64,000 nucleotides of DNA from Thermococcus guaymasensis DSM 11113 (GTDB lineage Archaea > Methanobacteriota_B > Thermococci > Thermococcales > Thermococcaceae), in the NCBI RefSeq assembly GCF_000816105.1, contig NZ_CP007140.1, forward strand, positions 1,514,388 to 1,578,387, written 5' to 3'. Positions 33,716-43,115 of this stretch are shown here, in pieces; position 1 is the first letter of the stretch, and every line of letters begins with the position of its first letter. The translations under genes were made by a program, and so were the position numbers. Under the pieces are notes generated by a model. The model did no database searches and was not told where the DNA came from. It saw only the letters and a list, made by a program, of their open reading frames with translations.

Positions 33716-34688
33716 GAACGACGTCCTGGGTGAGATAATATTTCCGAACCTCGGCGTGGAGGATGCGAAGGTAGTCTACGGGCCGAGGGCAGGTTTTGAC
33801 TCTGCAGTCCTGGAATATGAGGGAGAGAATTACTTGGTCGTTGCGACAGATCCCGTCTTTGGTGTTCCCCCCGAAACCTTTGGCTTCTTTGCATACCATT
33901 TCGCGGCCAGCGACGTGGCCGTATTTGGGGCGAGACCGAGATGGCTCGTGCTGGACTTCCTTTTCCCTCCCGGAACCTCCAAAGACTTTCTCTCCCGAGT
34001 TATGAGGGACGTCCACGAGGAGTGCCTGAAGTACGGGGGCTCGGTTGTTGGGGGCCATACTGGAGTTTATCCATTGCTTAATGAACCGGTTGGAGTCACA
34101 ACGATTGCAGGGGTCGTCAGGAAAAGCGAGCTGAAACTGCCTATAGCAAAGCCTGGAGATAAGATAGTGGTAACTGCCAAAGTTGGCCTAGAGTTTGCAG
34201 TTTCGGCCGCGTATTTCAGGGAGAAGGAACTCCTCGAAGCGTTCACAAAGAAGGAACTGATGAGGCTCAAACGGTCGTTCTACTTCGAAACCGTAGTCCC
34301 TGATGCCCTTATCGCAAGGAAATTCGTTAGGGGGATGCACGACGCTACCGAGGGTGGTTTAACGGCCCTCCACGAGATAGCGGACAACTCCGGGGTCGGA
34401 TTCAGAGTTTACGCCGATAAGCTCCACCTCGATCCCCTCGTCAGGAAGGTTCTCGATTTCTACGGGCTTGAACCCTGGAGTGTATCCTCAACGGGAACCC
34501 TGATAGCCATTACACCGCCCGGGAAAAGCGAGGCTTTAATTGTTGAATTAGTTAAAAATGGAATTCTGGCGTTTGAGCTCGGCGAGTTCACCGAAGAGAG
34601 GGAGAGGGTTCTCGTTGAGGACGGCGATGAAAAACCCTTCCCCGAGTTCAAGGGCGACCCCTACGTGGAGCTATATGGCAAGTCGTGA
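33693..34688 (+). CDS. AIR synthase-related (PurM/HypE/SelD-like) protein
   Basis: The protein has 331 residues from the ATG at 33693 (site GAGGTGG). It has the PurM-superfamily two-domain layout: an N-terminal ATP-binding half with VVATDPVFG and a G-G-H-T (VVGGHTGVYP) motif, and a C-terminal half with MHDATEGGLTALHEIADNSGVG. Family members (PurM, ThiL, HypE, SelD) phosphorylate or dehydrate small groups with ATP. The overlap with the PP-loop gene suggests a joint sulfur- or selenium-type chemistry, which is inference. Confidence 0.85.
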   Translation: MLPLGKLRNDVLGEIIFPNLGVEDAKVVYGPRAGFDSAVLEYEGENYLVVATDPVFGVPPETFGFFAYHFAASDVAVFGARPRWLVLDFLFPPGTSKDFLSRVMRDVHEECLKYGGSVVGGHTGVYPLLNEPVGVTTIAGVVRKSELKLPIAKPGDKIVVTAKVGLEFAVSAAYFREKELLEAFTKKELMRLKRSFYFETVVPDALIARKFVRGMHDATEGGLTALHEIADNSGVGFRVYADKLHLDPLVRKVLDFYGLEPWSVSSTGTLIAITPPGKSEALIVELVKNGILAFELGEFTEERERVLVEDGDEKPFPEFKGDPYVELYGKS

Positions 34689-34767
34689 GAAATACAACCT
34701 CCTAGGGAAAGAAGCCGAAAAGCGATAAAGCTTGCGGAACTCGCCCTCTCATTTGTGCGCTCCAGAC

Positions 34768-35841
34768 TCACTTCACCCTGAACCTCAGCAGAGCCGCCAG
34801 GCCACCTAAGGCCTTCAGCTTCTCTCCGCCCTCGTGCTCCGAGCTGACGATAACCACTTCGCCCCTCGCGTATCTCACAGCGTCCATGAGTTCCTCTATC
34901 TTCCCTCTGTGCTCGCTCTTCAGGAGCTCGTCGAGGACGAGGAGAGTTTCAACCGCGCCGTAGTTGACCGCTTCCTCGACCTCCCTGAGGCCGTAGGTGG
35001 CTAACCCCGTGTTCCTCGCGACGTGCTCAAGGACTTTCTCGACGAGCTGAACCTCCTTCGCGACGCGATTCTCGTGGTAGACCCTGTCAACGGTTCCGCG
35101 CTTGATGACCTCGTAGATGCCCGTCCTTCCGGTTACGCTCGTATCTTCGATGACGACTTTCTTGGCCAGCTCCGGGTAGTTCTCCTTCAAAAACTTCTGG
35201 AAGTCCTCCTTGACGAAACCGGGGCCCGCCACAATAGCCTTTTCAATCTTTTCCCTCTCCATTAGCTCGGCCATCGTCTTAGCTAAGTCGTGGAAGAACT
35301 TCTTTTCCTCGCTTTCGCGGTCGGTGTTGTAGCGCTTTCCGCCGAGGTTCCTCCTTATGCTGGCCACCATTTCGACGCCGTACTCGCGGACGAGCGCTAT
35401 GTCGGCCTCTCCCTCATCTATCACCACAATCATGACTTTGGCCCTCTTCGAGGCCTCTATCGCTTCCCTGAGGCGCTCGATGTGGTGCTCCTTCCAGCGG
35501 GGCTTCTGGATTGTTACGACAGTTCCTTCCTCAACAGTTATCGTGTGGTACTTGCCGAGGGGAACATCTTCCCTGCTCGCGTAGACTATCGGCCCGGTAA
35601 CGCGAACCTGATTTGCAAACTTGTGAAAGTTTATCTTTTCCGCCTTAACCCCGAGGTAAACCGGGATAATCTCGACCTTCTCAGCCCTAAGCGCATCGGC
35701 TCTCTGGGCCTGCTTCCTCAGGGTTTTCGCGTAAACTACATCACCGGGATCTATGACGTGGTAGAGGTGCCACAGGTCGTCCAGCGTTTCGGCCTTTACT
35801 TTCACTATACCCTCCTTGGGCTTCTCTTCGAGTATCTGCAT
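34768..35841 (-). CDS. pelA: mRNA surveillance protein Pelota
   Basis: The protein has 357 residues with three domains: an N-terminal Sm-like domain (DLWHLYHVIDPGDVVYAKTLRK), a central eRF1-like domain (IVVIDEGEADIALVREYG, then VAGPGFVKEDF) and a C-terminal L7Ae-like domain (ETLLVLDELL). It lacks GGQ, as Pelota proteins do. With aEF1A and ABCE1 it rescues stalled ribosomes. The ATG at 35841 follows GGGTGATG, which contains the stop of the relE remnant. Confidence 0.95.
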   Translation of the reverse strand: MQILEEKPKEGIVKVKAETLDDLWHLYHVIDPGDVVYAKTLRKQAQRADALRAEKVEIIPVYLGVKAEKINFHKFANQVRVTGPIVYASREDVPLGKYHTITVEEGTVVTIQKPRWKEHHIERLREAIEASKRAKVMIVVIDEGEADIALVREYGVEMVASIRRNLGGKRYNTDRESEEKKFFHDLAKTMAELMEREKIEKAIVAGPGFVKEDFQKFLKENYPELAKKVVIEDTSVTGRTGIYEVIKRGTVDRVYHENRVAKEVQLVEKVLEHVARNTGLATYGLREVEEAVNYGAVETLLVLDELLKSEHRGKIEELMDAVRYARGEVVIVSSEHEGGEKLKALGGLAALLRFRVK

Positions 35842-35846
35842 GAGCA

Positions 35847-36108
35847 TCACCCGATGTTCCTGTAAACCTCATCCCTCTTCCCGATTCTTACAACGTACAC
35901 GGTCTTCGAGTTCTCATCAACGCTGTAGATTACACGATAATCCCCGACCCTTATGCGGTAAAAAGGATACCCCTGAGCTTTTTATACTGAGTGAACCAGG
36001 GGTCTGGCTGAGTCTAAGAAGGGCATCCTTTATCCGCCCCCTGTCAGCCGGAGGCAGTTTCTTGAGAAATTTCAAAGCGTTTCGCGAAAGAATGACCTCA
36101 TAGCTCAT
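35847..36108 (-). pseudogene. RelE-family toxin, double frameshift
   Basis: The first 37 or so codons read MSYEVILSRNALKFLKKLPP, a normal RelE start. The next block (PWFTQYKKLRG) is in a second frame, and the rest (GYPFYRIRVGDYRVIYSVDE, then RIGKRDEVYRNIG) in a third. Two indels, near 36006 and 35972, therefore break a reading frame that would have given about 87 residues. The uninterrupted frame gives only a 63-residue truncated product lacking the catalytic C-terminus. Its start overlaps the antitoxin gene. Confidence 0.85.
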
Positions 36109-36292
36109 GGAGAACCTCCTCTAACTTCACGCCGTTTTTCTTGGCATCCTCCAGTTCTCTCATCAGCTTCTGAAGCTCATTTTCATCGGCTTCGAAATAG
36201 CCGGCAAAGTTGTCAATCTTCGAGTTGAGTGCCTTAAGCTCCTCCTTGATCTCGCGAAGCTCTTGGAGGATGAGCTTTTCAATGCTTTCCAT
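36098..36292 (-). CDS. RelB-like antitoxin
   Basis: The protein has 64 residues, starting at the ATG at 36292 after GGTGATGACG. It is highly charged and helical (LILQELREIKEELKALNSKI), as is typical of archaeal RelB antitoxins that wrap RelE. It overlaps the toxin start by 11 bases, the usual TA arrangement. Because the toxin frame is broken, it is probably a solitary survivor. Confidence 0.75.
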   Translation of the reverse strand: MESIEKLILQELREIKEELKALNSKIDNFAGYFEADENELQKLMRELEDAKKNGVKLEEVLHEL

Positions 36293-36342
36293 CGTCATCA
36301 CCGTCCAATAGTAATGTGTGAATGTGAATAAAAAGGTTGGGA

Positions 36343-37389
36343 TCAAATAAGCTCCCTCTCCGTCTTGGTAAGCCTCCTAGCACCGTTTTCGGTGATGACT
36401 ATCGTGTCCTCTATCCTGACTCCGCCGAACTTTGGAATGTAGATGCCAGGCTCAACGGTAACGACCATGCCCGGCTTGAGGACGGTCTCGTCGCTCTGGT
36501 TCACGCCGGGCCACTCGTGTATTTCAAGGCCGACACCGTGCCCCGTTGAGTGAATGAAGTAATCGCCGTAGCCGTACTCCTTAATGACGTCCCTAACGAT
36601 GGTGTCGAGCTCCTTTGCCGTCATTCCGGGCCTTGCCATCTCGACACCCTTCTTCTGGGCCTCAAGAACGATCTCGTATATCTCCTTCTGCTTCTCGCTG
36701 GGACTGCCAACAACGATGGTTCTCGTCGTGTCGGAGTTGTAGTGGTTGTAGAGCGCGCCTTCGTCGATGACGACGAGCTCTCCCCTCTCTATCCTCTTGT
36801 CGCTCGCGACGCCGTGAGGTAAAGCAGAACGCCATCCGCTGGCTATTATCGTGTCGAAGGCCGGCTTCTCGGCCCCCTTTATCTTCATGACGTACTCCAT
36901 CTTCGCCGCTATTTCCCTCTCGCGCTTGCCCGCGCTTATCTCCTCTATGGCAACGAGCATCGCCTGGTCAGCTATCTCGCACGCGGCCTGGATGACTTCA
37001 AGCTCCTCCTTTGTCTTAATCATTCTCAGCTCCTTTATGACCTTATCAACCGTAACGAACTCCTCGACACCGAGCTTCTCGCGGTAGTTCTGGACGGTTG
37101 AGTACGCGGTTCTCCCCTCGATTCCGAGCTTCCTCAGTTTGAAGGACTTGAGCCTCTCGAAGAGCTCCGAACCGCGCTTGAAGGCTTCAACAGGGACGCG
37201 CGAGGTTTCTCTGGCCTCTTCGTACTCCAGCTGGGGGACGAGGAACAAAGCATCGTCGGAAGTTACGACAAGATAGCCACCGAGAACTGGGGCGGAACCT
37301 GTAAAGTAGTAGAGGTTCGGCTTGTGGGTTATTATCACGCCGTCCAGTTCCTTTTCTGCGATAAATTCGCGAAGCCTTTCGATCCTCAT
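36343..37389 (-). CDS. pepQ: Xaa-Pro dipeptidase (prolidase)
   Basis: The protein has 348 residues, the same as the characterised P. furiosus prolidase. The dinuclear metal ligands are all present at matching positions: Asp209, Asp220, His284, Glu313 and Glu327. The creatinase-like N-terminal domain covers residues 1-125. It hydrolyses X-Pro dipeptides in the cytosol. The ATG at 37389 follows GGTGATTC. Confidence 0.95.
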   Translation of the reverse strand: MRIERLREFIAEKELDGVIITHKPNLYYFTGSAPVLGGYLVVTSDDALFLVPQLEYEEARETSRVPVEAFKRGSELFERLKSFKLRKLGIEGRTAYSTVQNYREKLGVEEFVTVDKVIKELRMIKTKEELEVIQAACEIADQAMLVAIEEISAGKREREIAAKMEYVMKIKGAEKPAFDTIIASGWRSALPHGVASDKRIERGELVVIDEGALYNHYNSDTTRTIVVGSPSEKQKEIYEIVLEAQKKGVEMARPGMTAKELDTIVRDVIKEYGYGDYFIHSTGHGVGLEIHEWPGVNQSDETVLKPGMVVTVEPGIYIPKFGGVRIEDTIVITENGARRLTKTERELI

Positions 37390-37482
37390 CTGAATCACCA
37401 GACGTGTATCAGAGAGTGCCAATAAAATCCTTTCGTCGGCAAAAGTTTTATACCGTTCCGCCTATTCTCACCGGCTGAAACC

Positions 37483-37674
37483 ATGTACCGCAGAATCGAC
37501 GAGTTCATTGGACAGGGAACTATCACAAAGAAGGAACAGGAAACACGGAAGAAAAAGAAACGCTTAAGGGAGACGAGGCTAGACCTGTTTCTGCCGGAGG
37601 AACACGTTGATTACTTCAAAAACCTCAGGATCGGCTCGAAGAAAATCAGGAATGCAAAGATAGAGGAGTTATAA
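37483..37674 (+). CDS. Small basic hypothetical protein
   Basis: The protein has 63 residues and is strongly basic in the middle ([18 protein letters not shown]), which suggests nucleic-acid contact. AGTTTTATACC at about 37444-37454 is a good TATA box and leaves a short leader. It converges on the methyltransferase gene with a 4-base gap. I recognise no family. Confidence 0.6.
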   Translation: MYRRIDEFIGQGTITKKEQETRKKKKRLRETRLDLFLPEEHVDYFKNLRIGSKKIRNAKIEEL

Positions 37675-37678
37675 CAGG

Positions 37679-38836
37679 CTACACTTCTTCAGCGATTATA
37701 GCCTTTTCACCAAGCTGGAAGACGAAGGCTCTCCTATCTCCCTTTAGCCCTGCCTCAACCTTTCTGCGGAAGCGCCAGTACTCCCCCTCGGGCAGGCTTA
37801 TCCTGAGGGTGGCCCTGCCGAAGCCCTCCCGCCTGAGGAAGTCGTTGATCCTGACGGGGTGGAAGGGGAGAACTGCAACGACGGTATAGACCCTCTTGAA
37901 GTAGTCGCTTCTGATCTCCTCATCCCCCGTGGCTAAGACACGCCTCTTTTCACGGAGGAGCATCTTCATTTCACCGCTGACCGCATGGAAGAGCTCGTTT
38001 ATCAGGTCGGCGTAGTCTATGCTCTGGGGAATCTCGTAGAGGTACTGGCCCGGCTTCTCGGTCCATTCAACTATGTTCTCAAGGTTCGGGTCGCTCTCAA
38101 GCCGCGCACCCTTCGGGAGGGTCACGGCACTTCTCTCGGCCCTCGCAAGGGGCTCAAAGTAGAAGGTCAGCCGGTTTATCGCCCCGAAGAGGTCAATGTA
38201 CTCGAACTCCCCCTTCCAGGGGACGCGGTTCCGCCTCATCTGGGGGGGAAGGTCGAAGATGAAGCCGTCGGTCTTTGACCTGTACGCTTCATAGACCTTG
38301 AGCGGGCTGGGCACCAGCCCATCGAGGGTTCTCTCCGGGGCCTCAGGCGGCCTCGCAGGATCGGAGAAAATAACGTCTGCATCAACCCTCTTGACAGTCT
38401 CTTCCGAGAGAGAATCGGCGTTTATGAACTCGATGTTGCTCACGCCGTATTTCTCGGCGTTCCTCCGTGCGAACTCTATCTTGACTGGATCGATATCAAT
38501 CCCGTAGGCCTTTTCCACGTTCATTGCGTAGAAGATGAGCTGTATCCCTATCCCGCACGAAACGTCCGCGACGCTCTTCACTCCAAGCTCCTTGAGCCTC
38601 TCTGCCCGGTACTTGGCCACTACCTCGTGGGTTGCGTAGCGGAGCCCCTCAAGATCCATCCACAGATCCTGTCTGGAAAACTTGTCCTTTGCCCTAAGCC
38701 TGGCCCTCGCTATCTCTGCGATCTCTCTCCAGTAGGGGCCGAGCTTTGAGCGGAGCTTTTTCTCGTCAAGGCCCCTCTTAATGAGCTCCACTGCAAGATT
38801 TACCTGTTCTTCCGTGACTTGTTCTACCCAGCTCAT
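37679..38836 (-). CDS. Class I SAM methyltransferase with THUMP-like C-terminal domain
   Basis: The protein has 385 residues. A helical N-terminal region (about 90 residues) precedes the methyltransferase core: motif I VADVSCGIGIQLIFYA, acidic loop YGIDIDP, motif IV DVIFSDPARPP. The C-terminal 100 residues resemble the THUMP-like domain found with some methyltransferases (HPVRINDFLRREGFGRATLRI). A role in RNA or protein methylation is plausible; the substrate is unknown. Confidence 0.8.
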   Translation of the reverse strand: MSWVEQVTEEQVNLAVELIKRGLDEKKLRSKLGPYWREIAEIARARLRAKDKFSRQDLWMDLEGLRYATHEVVAKYRAERLKELGVKSVADVSCGIGIQLIFYAMNVEKAYGIDIDPVKIEFARRNAEKYGVSNIEFINADSLSEETVKRVDADVIFSDPARPPEAPERTLDGLVPSPLKVYEAYRSKTDGFIFDLPPQMRRNRVPWKGEFEYIDLFGAINRLTFYFEPLARAERSAVTLPKGARLESDPNLENIVEWTEKPGQYLYEIPQSIDYADLINELFHAVSGEMKMLLREKRRVLATGDEEIRSDYFKRVYTVVAVLPFHPVRINDFLRREGFGRATLRISLPEGEYWRFRRKVEAGLKGDRRAFVFQLGEKAIIAEEV

Positions 38837-38921
38837 CGGCGTTAGATGGGAGGGAGCGTTTAAAAAGTTGAGGCATGGAGAAACTTAAAAGGAGTTGAAC
38901 ACAATATCGGCGGGTGGTAGG

Positions 38922-40733
38922 ATGGTAACGACGAAACAGGTAAAATTAGTCCTGTTCATTCTGGTGGCTGTAGGTATGATGGGTGCATCGCTCTGGTACG
39001 CTTTTGATACGGCTTCCCGCGCCGACCTCAAGGATTACGTGGGCGATGAAGTCTGGTACGTGCCGGCTTCAAGGAACATGCTCCACCGGTTGGGGCTTGA
39101 GGCCCACTACGTTCACAACGGGTACGAGGGTGTAAATGTAATTTTCTCAAACGATGAAGCAAAGAAAAAGTACGTTCGCGTTGTCACTAGGGCCGTAGCA
39201 ATCTATAGGGGAAACACCTCGGCCACGGTTCGTTATCAGGAGTTCCCCGGGATCTACGTTGAGATCCCAAGCGAGAGGCTCGGGGAGTTCCTGGACTACC
39301 TCAAGGGCAACATCCCTGAAGACGCGTACTATATCGTGACGGGCTTCAGGTACCCGGACAAAGACAACATCCAGAACTATCTAAACCTTGAGCATCCCCT
39401 CCTAGGCAAGGACTTCATAATGCTCTCAATGCTCCTCCTGGGAGATGAACCCCTTTACTGGCGCGTCCCTGGGCTGGTACTCTACGGCCTCCTTCAGATC
39501 CTCGTCCTCCTCACAGCTTACAGGATAACAAAGAGCTACCTCGCCTCCCTAGTCGCTCTCTTTTTCGTGGCCGTGGATCCGACTCTGCAGGCAACCGCCG
39601 TGACGGCAATGCTCGACATATACGTCGGCGCGTTCGTTGCCCTCTTTACGTTCCTCCTTGTGTATGGGTGGCGGAACTGGGCCGGCTTTGGGGTCGGTCT
39701 AGCCAGTGCAACAAAGCTGAGCGGGGCCTTTGGGTATCCCGTCCTATTCCTCCGCCTCCTTGCCGACCTGAAGAAAAAGGTCGAATGGAAGAATATCGCC
39801 AGGATGGTCGTCATCCTGGTGCTGCTCGGCCTCACGATAGCCGCGTACGCGGAGTATCTGGCGGACTACTGGGGGGCCAAGTACTTCCAGATTCTATCAG
39901 TTCTGACGGTTCTGGCCGTTGCTGAGTTCGTGTACTCAAGCAGGGAGCAGGCAAACGCTCTCATGACTTTCCTCACGGCCGGTCTCTTCCTTCCCCTCGT
40001 CGGGTTCCTCCTGCCGGAGCTTCCGGCCATCAAGGTCGTTGGCCTGAGCGAATGGCTCAGAAACTTCCTCGGGAGCTTTAAGTGGCATCTCAGCTACAAG
40101 GGCCCCAACCCGTGGACATCACCGTTCTGGGAGTGGTTCTACAACGGCAACCCATTCCACTTCCACTTCAACCCCGACATAGTTGCGGACACCAACCCAA
40201 CGCTCCTGCTCTTCATGGTTGTGGCGATCTTTGCAATTCCTTACGTCTGGAAGAAGAGGAAGTTGGCAATCGTTCCGTTCGGGATATTCTGGAGCACCGT
40301 CGGTTTCTTTGCCCTCCAGTACGCCCTCGGTGGAAAGACCCAGTTCAGCTTCTACGCCACTGCCCTCGTCCCCGAGGCGGCGGTTGCTATGGGCGTGGTC
40401 GTCTACGAGATAGTCAAGTGGGAGGCCTTCACCGACTCCCTGCTCGATTACCTCTACTGGCTCGGAAAGGTGCTCAGGATCAGAAGGTTCGTGGAGTACG
40501 TTGAGGAGAAAAGGAAGAGAGAGGAGCCCGAGCCCCAGCCGGTCGGCATCCCGGCAATACCCCTTCCACCGACCGTTTACGTGGAGCAGAGGGGACTTCC
40601 CAAGAAGGTTTCTCTATCAAAAGGACGGAGGGAGAGGAGGCCAAGGCCAGGGGGACTCCCCAAGAAGAGGTCCCCAGAGGAGGCAGAAGGGGAAGAGGAG
40701 CCTCAATCCAGGAAGGAGTCGAGCGTCAGCTGA
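38922..40733 (+). CDS. Protein-mannosyltransferase-like GT-C protein (GT39)
   Basis: The protein has 603 residues from the ATG at 38922 (GGGTGGTAG). The N-terminal helix is followed by the acidic loop KDYVGDEVWYVPASRNM, and the segment LEHPLLGKDFIMLSM matches the PMT HPPL motif. About ten membrane helices extend to residue 500. The C-terminal tail of about 75 residues is very basic and acidic, with two GLPKK repeats, and is probably cytosolic. It may mannosylate secreted proteins. The end overlaps rnhB by 31 bases. Confidence 0.82.
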   Translation: MVTTKQVKLVLFILVAVGMMGASLWYAFDTASRADLKDYVGDEVWYVPASRNMLHRLGLEAHYVHNGYEGVNVIFSNDEAKKKYVRVVTRAVAIYRGNTSATVRYQEFPGIYVEIPSERLGEFLDYLKGNIPEDAYYIVTGFRYPDKDNIQNYLNLEHPLLGKDFIMLSMLLLGDEPLYWRVPGLVLYGLLQILVLLTAYRITKSYLASLVALFFVAVDPTLQATAVTAMLDIYVGAFVALFTFLLVYGWRNWAGFGVGLASATKLSGAFGYPVLFLRLLADLKKKVEWKNIARMVVILVLLGLTIAAYAEYLADYWGAKYFQILSVLTVLAVAEFVYSSREQANALMTFLTAGLFLPLVGFLLPELPAIKVVGLSEWLRNFLGSFKWHLSYKGPNPWTSPFWEWFYNGNPFHFHFNPDIVADTNPTLLLFMVVAIFAIPYVWKKRKLAIVPFGIFWSTVGFFALQYALGGKTQFSFYATALVPEAAVAMGVVVYEIVKWEAFTDSLLDYLYWLGKVLRIRRFVEYVEEKRKREEPEPQPVGIPAIPLPPTVYVEQRGLPKKVSLSKGRRERRPRPGGLPKKRSPEEAEGEEEPQSRKESSVS

Positions 40734-41383
40734 GGCTTCCTTTTCCTTTCCTCCAGCTTTTTCCTGATTTTCTCAACGGTTTTCCACGTCCTCCTGACTA
40801 TCGGCGGAAAGTCCCCGTGCTCAAGGTAGTACTTTTCAAGGAAGTCCCTCGTCCGCGGGTCGCTCGGATAACCCGAGCCGATCTCCCCGTACTCTTCCCT
40901 GAGCTTCTCAATCGCCCTGTCCCTTCTCACCTTCGCAAGGATAGAGGCCGCCGAGACGGGAATGAATTTATCATCTGCCCTGTGCTCGGCCACGATCTCC
41001 GCTTTGAACTTGAGTAGCTTTGCTATTGCCTCGCCGAACCGTCCTTCCTTAACGTCAGCAGCATCAATGTAAACGATGTCCGGCTTCACTTTCAGGGAGT
41101 TCAATGCCCTCGCAAAGTTTTCTACCTCTAGCTCGTTGAGGCTTACATCCCGCGAGTCTATCTCCTCAGGCCACAATTCAACAATTGCATAATCGTCTAA
41201 TTGTTCAATTATCTCGTCGAAGAGCCGCTCCCTTCTCCGGGGGGTGAGCTTTTTCGAGTCCTTTACACCAAGAGCCTCAAGGTTCGTTACATTTTCCTCG
41301 TCAACGACCACAGCCGCTATCACCATCGGCCCTATAACCGGCCCTCTACCGGCCTCGTCAATTCCAGCTAACTTTTTGCCCAT
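40703..41383 (-). CDS. rnhB: Ribonuclease HII
   Basis: The protein has 226 residues. It has the catalytic DEDD set: Asp7 and Glu8 (GIDEAGRGPVIGPM), an Asp in DIVYIDAAD and one near VSAASILAKVRRDRAI. It cuts RNA in RNA-DNA hybrids. The C-terminus QLTLDSFL is a PIP box for PCNA binding. The ATG at 41383 follows GTGAGGG and lies 6 bases after the metal permease stop on the same strand. Confidence 0.95.
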   Translation of the reverse strand: MGKKLAGIDEAGRGPVIGPMVIAAVVVDEENVTNLEALGVKDSKKLTPRRRERLFDEIIEQLDDYAIVELWPEEIDSRDVSLNELEVENFARALNSLKVKPDIVYIDAADVKEGRFGEAIAKLLKFKAEIVAEHRADDKFIPVSAASILAKVRRDRAIEKLREEYGEIGSGYPSDPRTRDFLEKYYLEHGDFPPIVRRTWKTVEKIRKKLEERKRKPQLTLDSFLD

Positions 41384-41388
41384 TGCCC

Positions 41389-42210
41389 TCACTTCCTGAG
41401 GAGTAAAGCGCCGTACAGTATCCCTAGGATTATCGTGGCTATCCCACTTGGGGGAATTGAGGTGAAGTAAGCGATCACTACCGAGGAGAGCTGGACGGCG
41501 AGGGTCACCAACAGGCTCGTCAAGACGATCTGCCTAAGGTCCTCGCTCACCATGAGGGCAATTGCCCCGGGCAAGACTGCAACCACCTGAAGGGTCACCA
41601 GTCCAACGCTCTGCACGATCAGGGATCCCATAAGGCCCACGAGGACGTAGAGGAGAACTAGGTAAAACCTTGAGTTTCCGCCGTAGCTCTCAACTCCCTC
41701 CATGTCGAAGCTTATGTAGAGGAAGTCCCGGTAGAAGAGGAGGAGCACGAGGAGGATAATGAACCCGAATACAGTGAGGGTGAGGAGGTTCTCCTTTGTT
41801 AAGAGGAAGAGTTCTCCGGTTAGGTACGAAACAACGTTCTCTGTGAGCGGGAAGTAGGGCCTGCCGGCCATAACCTTATACAGCACCCCAAAGCCGAGGA
41901 CTGTCAAACCTGCAATAAAGCTGGCCACTATTCCGACGGCTGAATCGGGAGAAAACCCGAAGCGTTCAAGCTCCGCTATCGTGAGAACTACGAGAACCGT
42001 CACCAGGGTCGCCACGACCATGACAAGGGAAAGGTTGTTGAGGATAAGCCCTAATATCATGCCGAGGACGGCCCCAAAGAGGAGCGCGTGGAAAAGTGCG
42101 TGGGTAAGAAACGCTAGACCTTTCATGTTTATTAACGGGCTTAGCAGGCCGAGAAGAACGCTTATGGTAATGCTCGCAAGTATAGCCCGAAGGATGAACT
42201 CGGGGATCAC
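41389..42210 (-). CDS. Metal ABC transporter permease (ZnuB/MntB type)
   Basis: The protein has 273 residues and about eight helices, with the ABC-3 family pattern (FLTHALFHALLFGAVLGMILG; YVLVGLMGSLIVQSVGLVTLQVVAVLPGAIALM). The GTG start at 42210 shares a GTGA with the ATPase stop, so the genes are coupled; an upstream GTG at 42228 is less likely. It imports Zn2+ or Mn2+ with the ATPase. The substrate-binding protein is not in the window. Confidence 0.9.
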   Translation of the reverse strand: MIPEFILRAILASITISVLLGLLSPLINMKGLAFLTHALFHALLFGAVLGMILGLILNNLSLVMVVATLVTVLVVLTIAELERFGFSPDSAVGIVASFIAGLTVLGFGVLYKVMAGRPYFPLTENVVSYLTGELFLLTKENLLTLTVFGFIILLVLLLFYRDFLYISFDMEGVESYGGNSRFYLVLLYVLVGLMGSLIVQSVGLVTLQVVAVLPGAIALMVSEDLRQIVLTSLLVTLAVQLSSVVIAYFTSIPPSGIATIILGILYGALLLRK

Positions 42211-43004
42211 CTTACCTCCCTCCCCCACCGGTGAATGTGGAAGTCCCCGGTTATGCAGTAGAGCCGGTCTTCGACCTTTATTGCCCTTGCCATGGGGCCA
42301 TAGACACTCTTTATTATCTCGTCCCGCAGGGCCTCGTCGGGTCTGCCAAAGGTAATCATCCTTTTATTGATGAGCATGACCTTGTCGCCTATCTCCAGGA
42401 GGGGGTTTACGTCGTGGGTTGTTATTATCATTGCTATCTTCCTTTTTTCCTTTATCTTTCCGAGAACGGACGTTACTTCAGCCCTCGCAGATGGATCAAG
42501 GGCCGAAAGAGGCTCGTCGAGGAGAAGCAGTTTGGGGTCGCTGATGAGTGCCCTGGCAAGGAGAACCCTCTGCTTCTGGCCTCCGCTCAGGTTTCTGAAA
42601 AGCTTATCCGCAATCCCATCCAGGCCAACGAAGCGGAGCATTTTGAGGGCCCGTTCCTTAATCTCCGGAGGAACTATCCGGTGTACCAATCCTCTTCTAT
42701 ACATGGCCCCCATTGCAACCACATCAAGGGCTGTGAGTGGGACTTTTTCATTGAGAGAGTGGCTCTGGGGGACATAGGACACCAGATCCCTGGCTTCCTC
42801 TGGCCTCTTCCCAAGCACCCGAAGCTCACCGCGGTAGTCGGTGTGAAAGCCTGCTATGGTCCTCAGGAGTGTCGTTTTACCTGCTCCGTTTGGTCCGAGG
42901 AGGAGTAGCGTTTCCGATAGCCCAAGCTGGAAAGTAATGTCCCTGAGGGCCACCTGCTTTCCGTAGTATATCGTCAGATCCTTTGCCTCCACTGAGGTCT
43001 CCAT
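42207..43004 (-). CDS. Metal ABC transporter ATP-binding protein (ZnuC type)
   Basis: The protein has 265 residues. Walker A is GPNGAGKTT, the signature NLSGGQKQRVLLARAL, Walker B LLLLDEPLSALDP, and the switch H in TTHDVNP. The tail CITGDFHIHRWG has a cysteine and two histidines, as in zinc importers, and may bind metal. I chose the ATG at 43004; the frame also has an ATG at 43013. A TATA-like GATTTAAAAGG lies at about 43040-43050. Confidence 0.92.
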   Translation of the reverse strand: METSVEAKDLTIYYGKQVALRDITFQLGLSETLLLLGPNGAGKTTLLRTIAGFHTDYRGELRVLGKRPEEARDLVSYVPQSHSLNEKVPLTALDVVAMGAMYRRGLVHRIVPPEIKERALKMLRFVGLDGIADKLFRNLSGGQKQRVLLARALISDPKLLLLDEPLSALDPSARAEVTSVLGKIKEKRKIAMIITTHDVNPLLEIGDKVMLINKRMITFGRPDEALRDEIIKSVYGPMARAIKVEDRLYCITGDFHIHRWGREVR

Positions 43005-43115
43005 ATTGGCCATCCCATTCTACGGAAACTCCAGATACCTTTTAAATCTGTTCCCGAGACCAAAAGCGAATATTAATTAATTCGGAGGGACAGAAGGTGC
43101 ACTTTCCCCCGGCCA

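Noticed and set aside
40560-40733. GLPKK repeats in the mannosyltransferase tail as a possible coding repeat expansion
   Set aside because: Only two copies in a generally basic and acidic tail; low-complexity sequence explains it.
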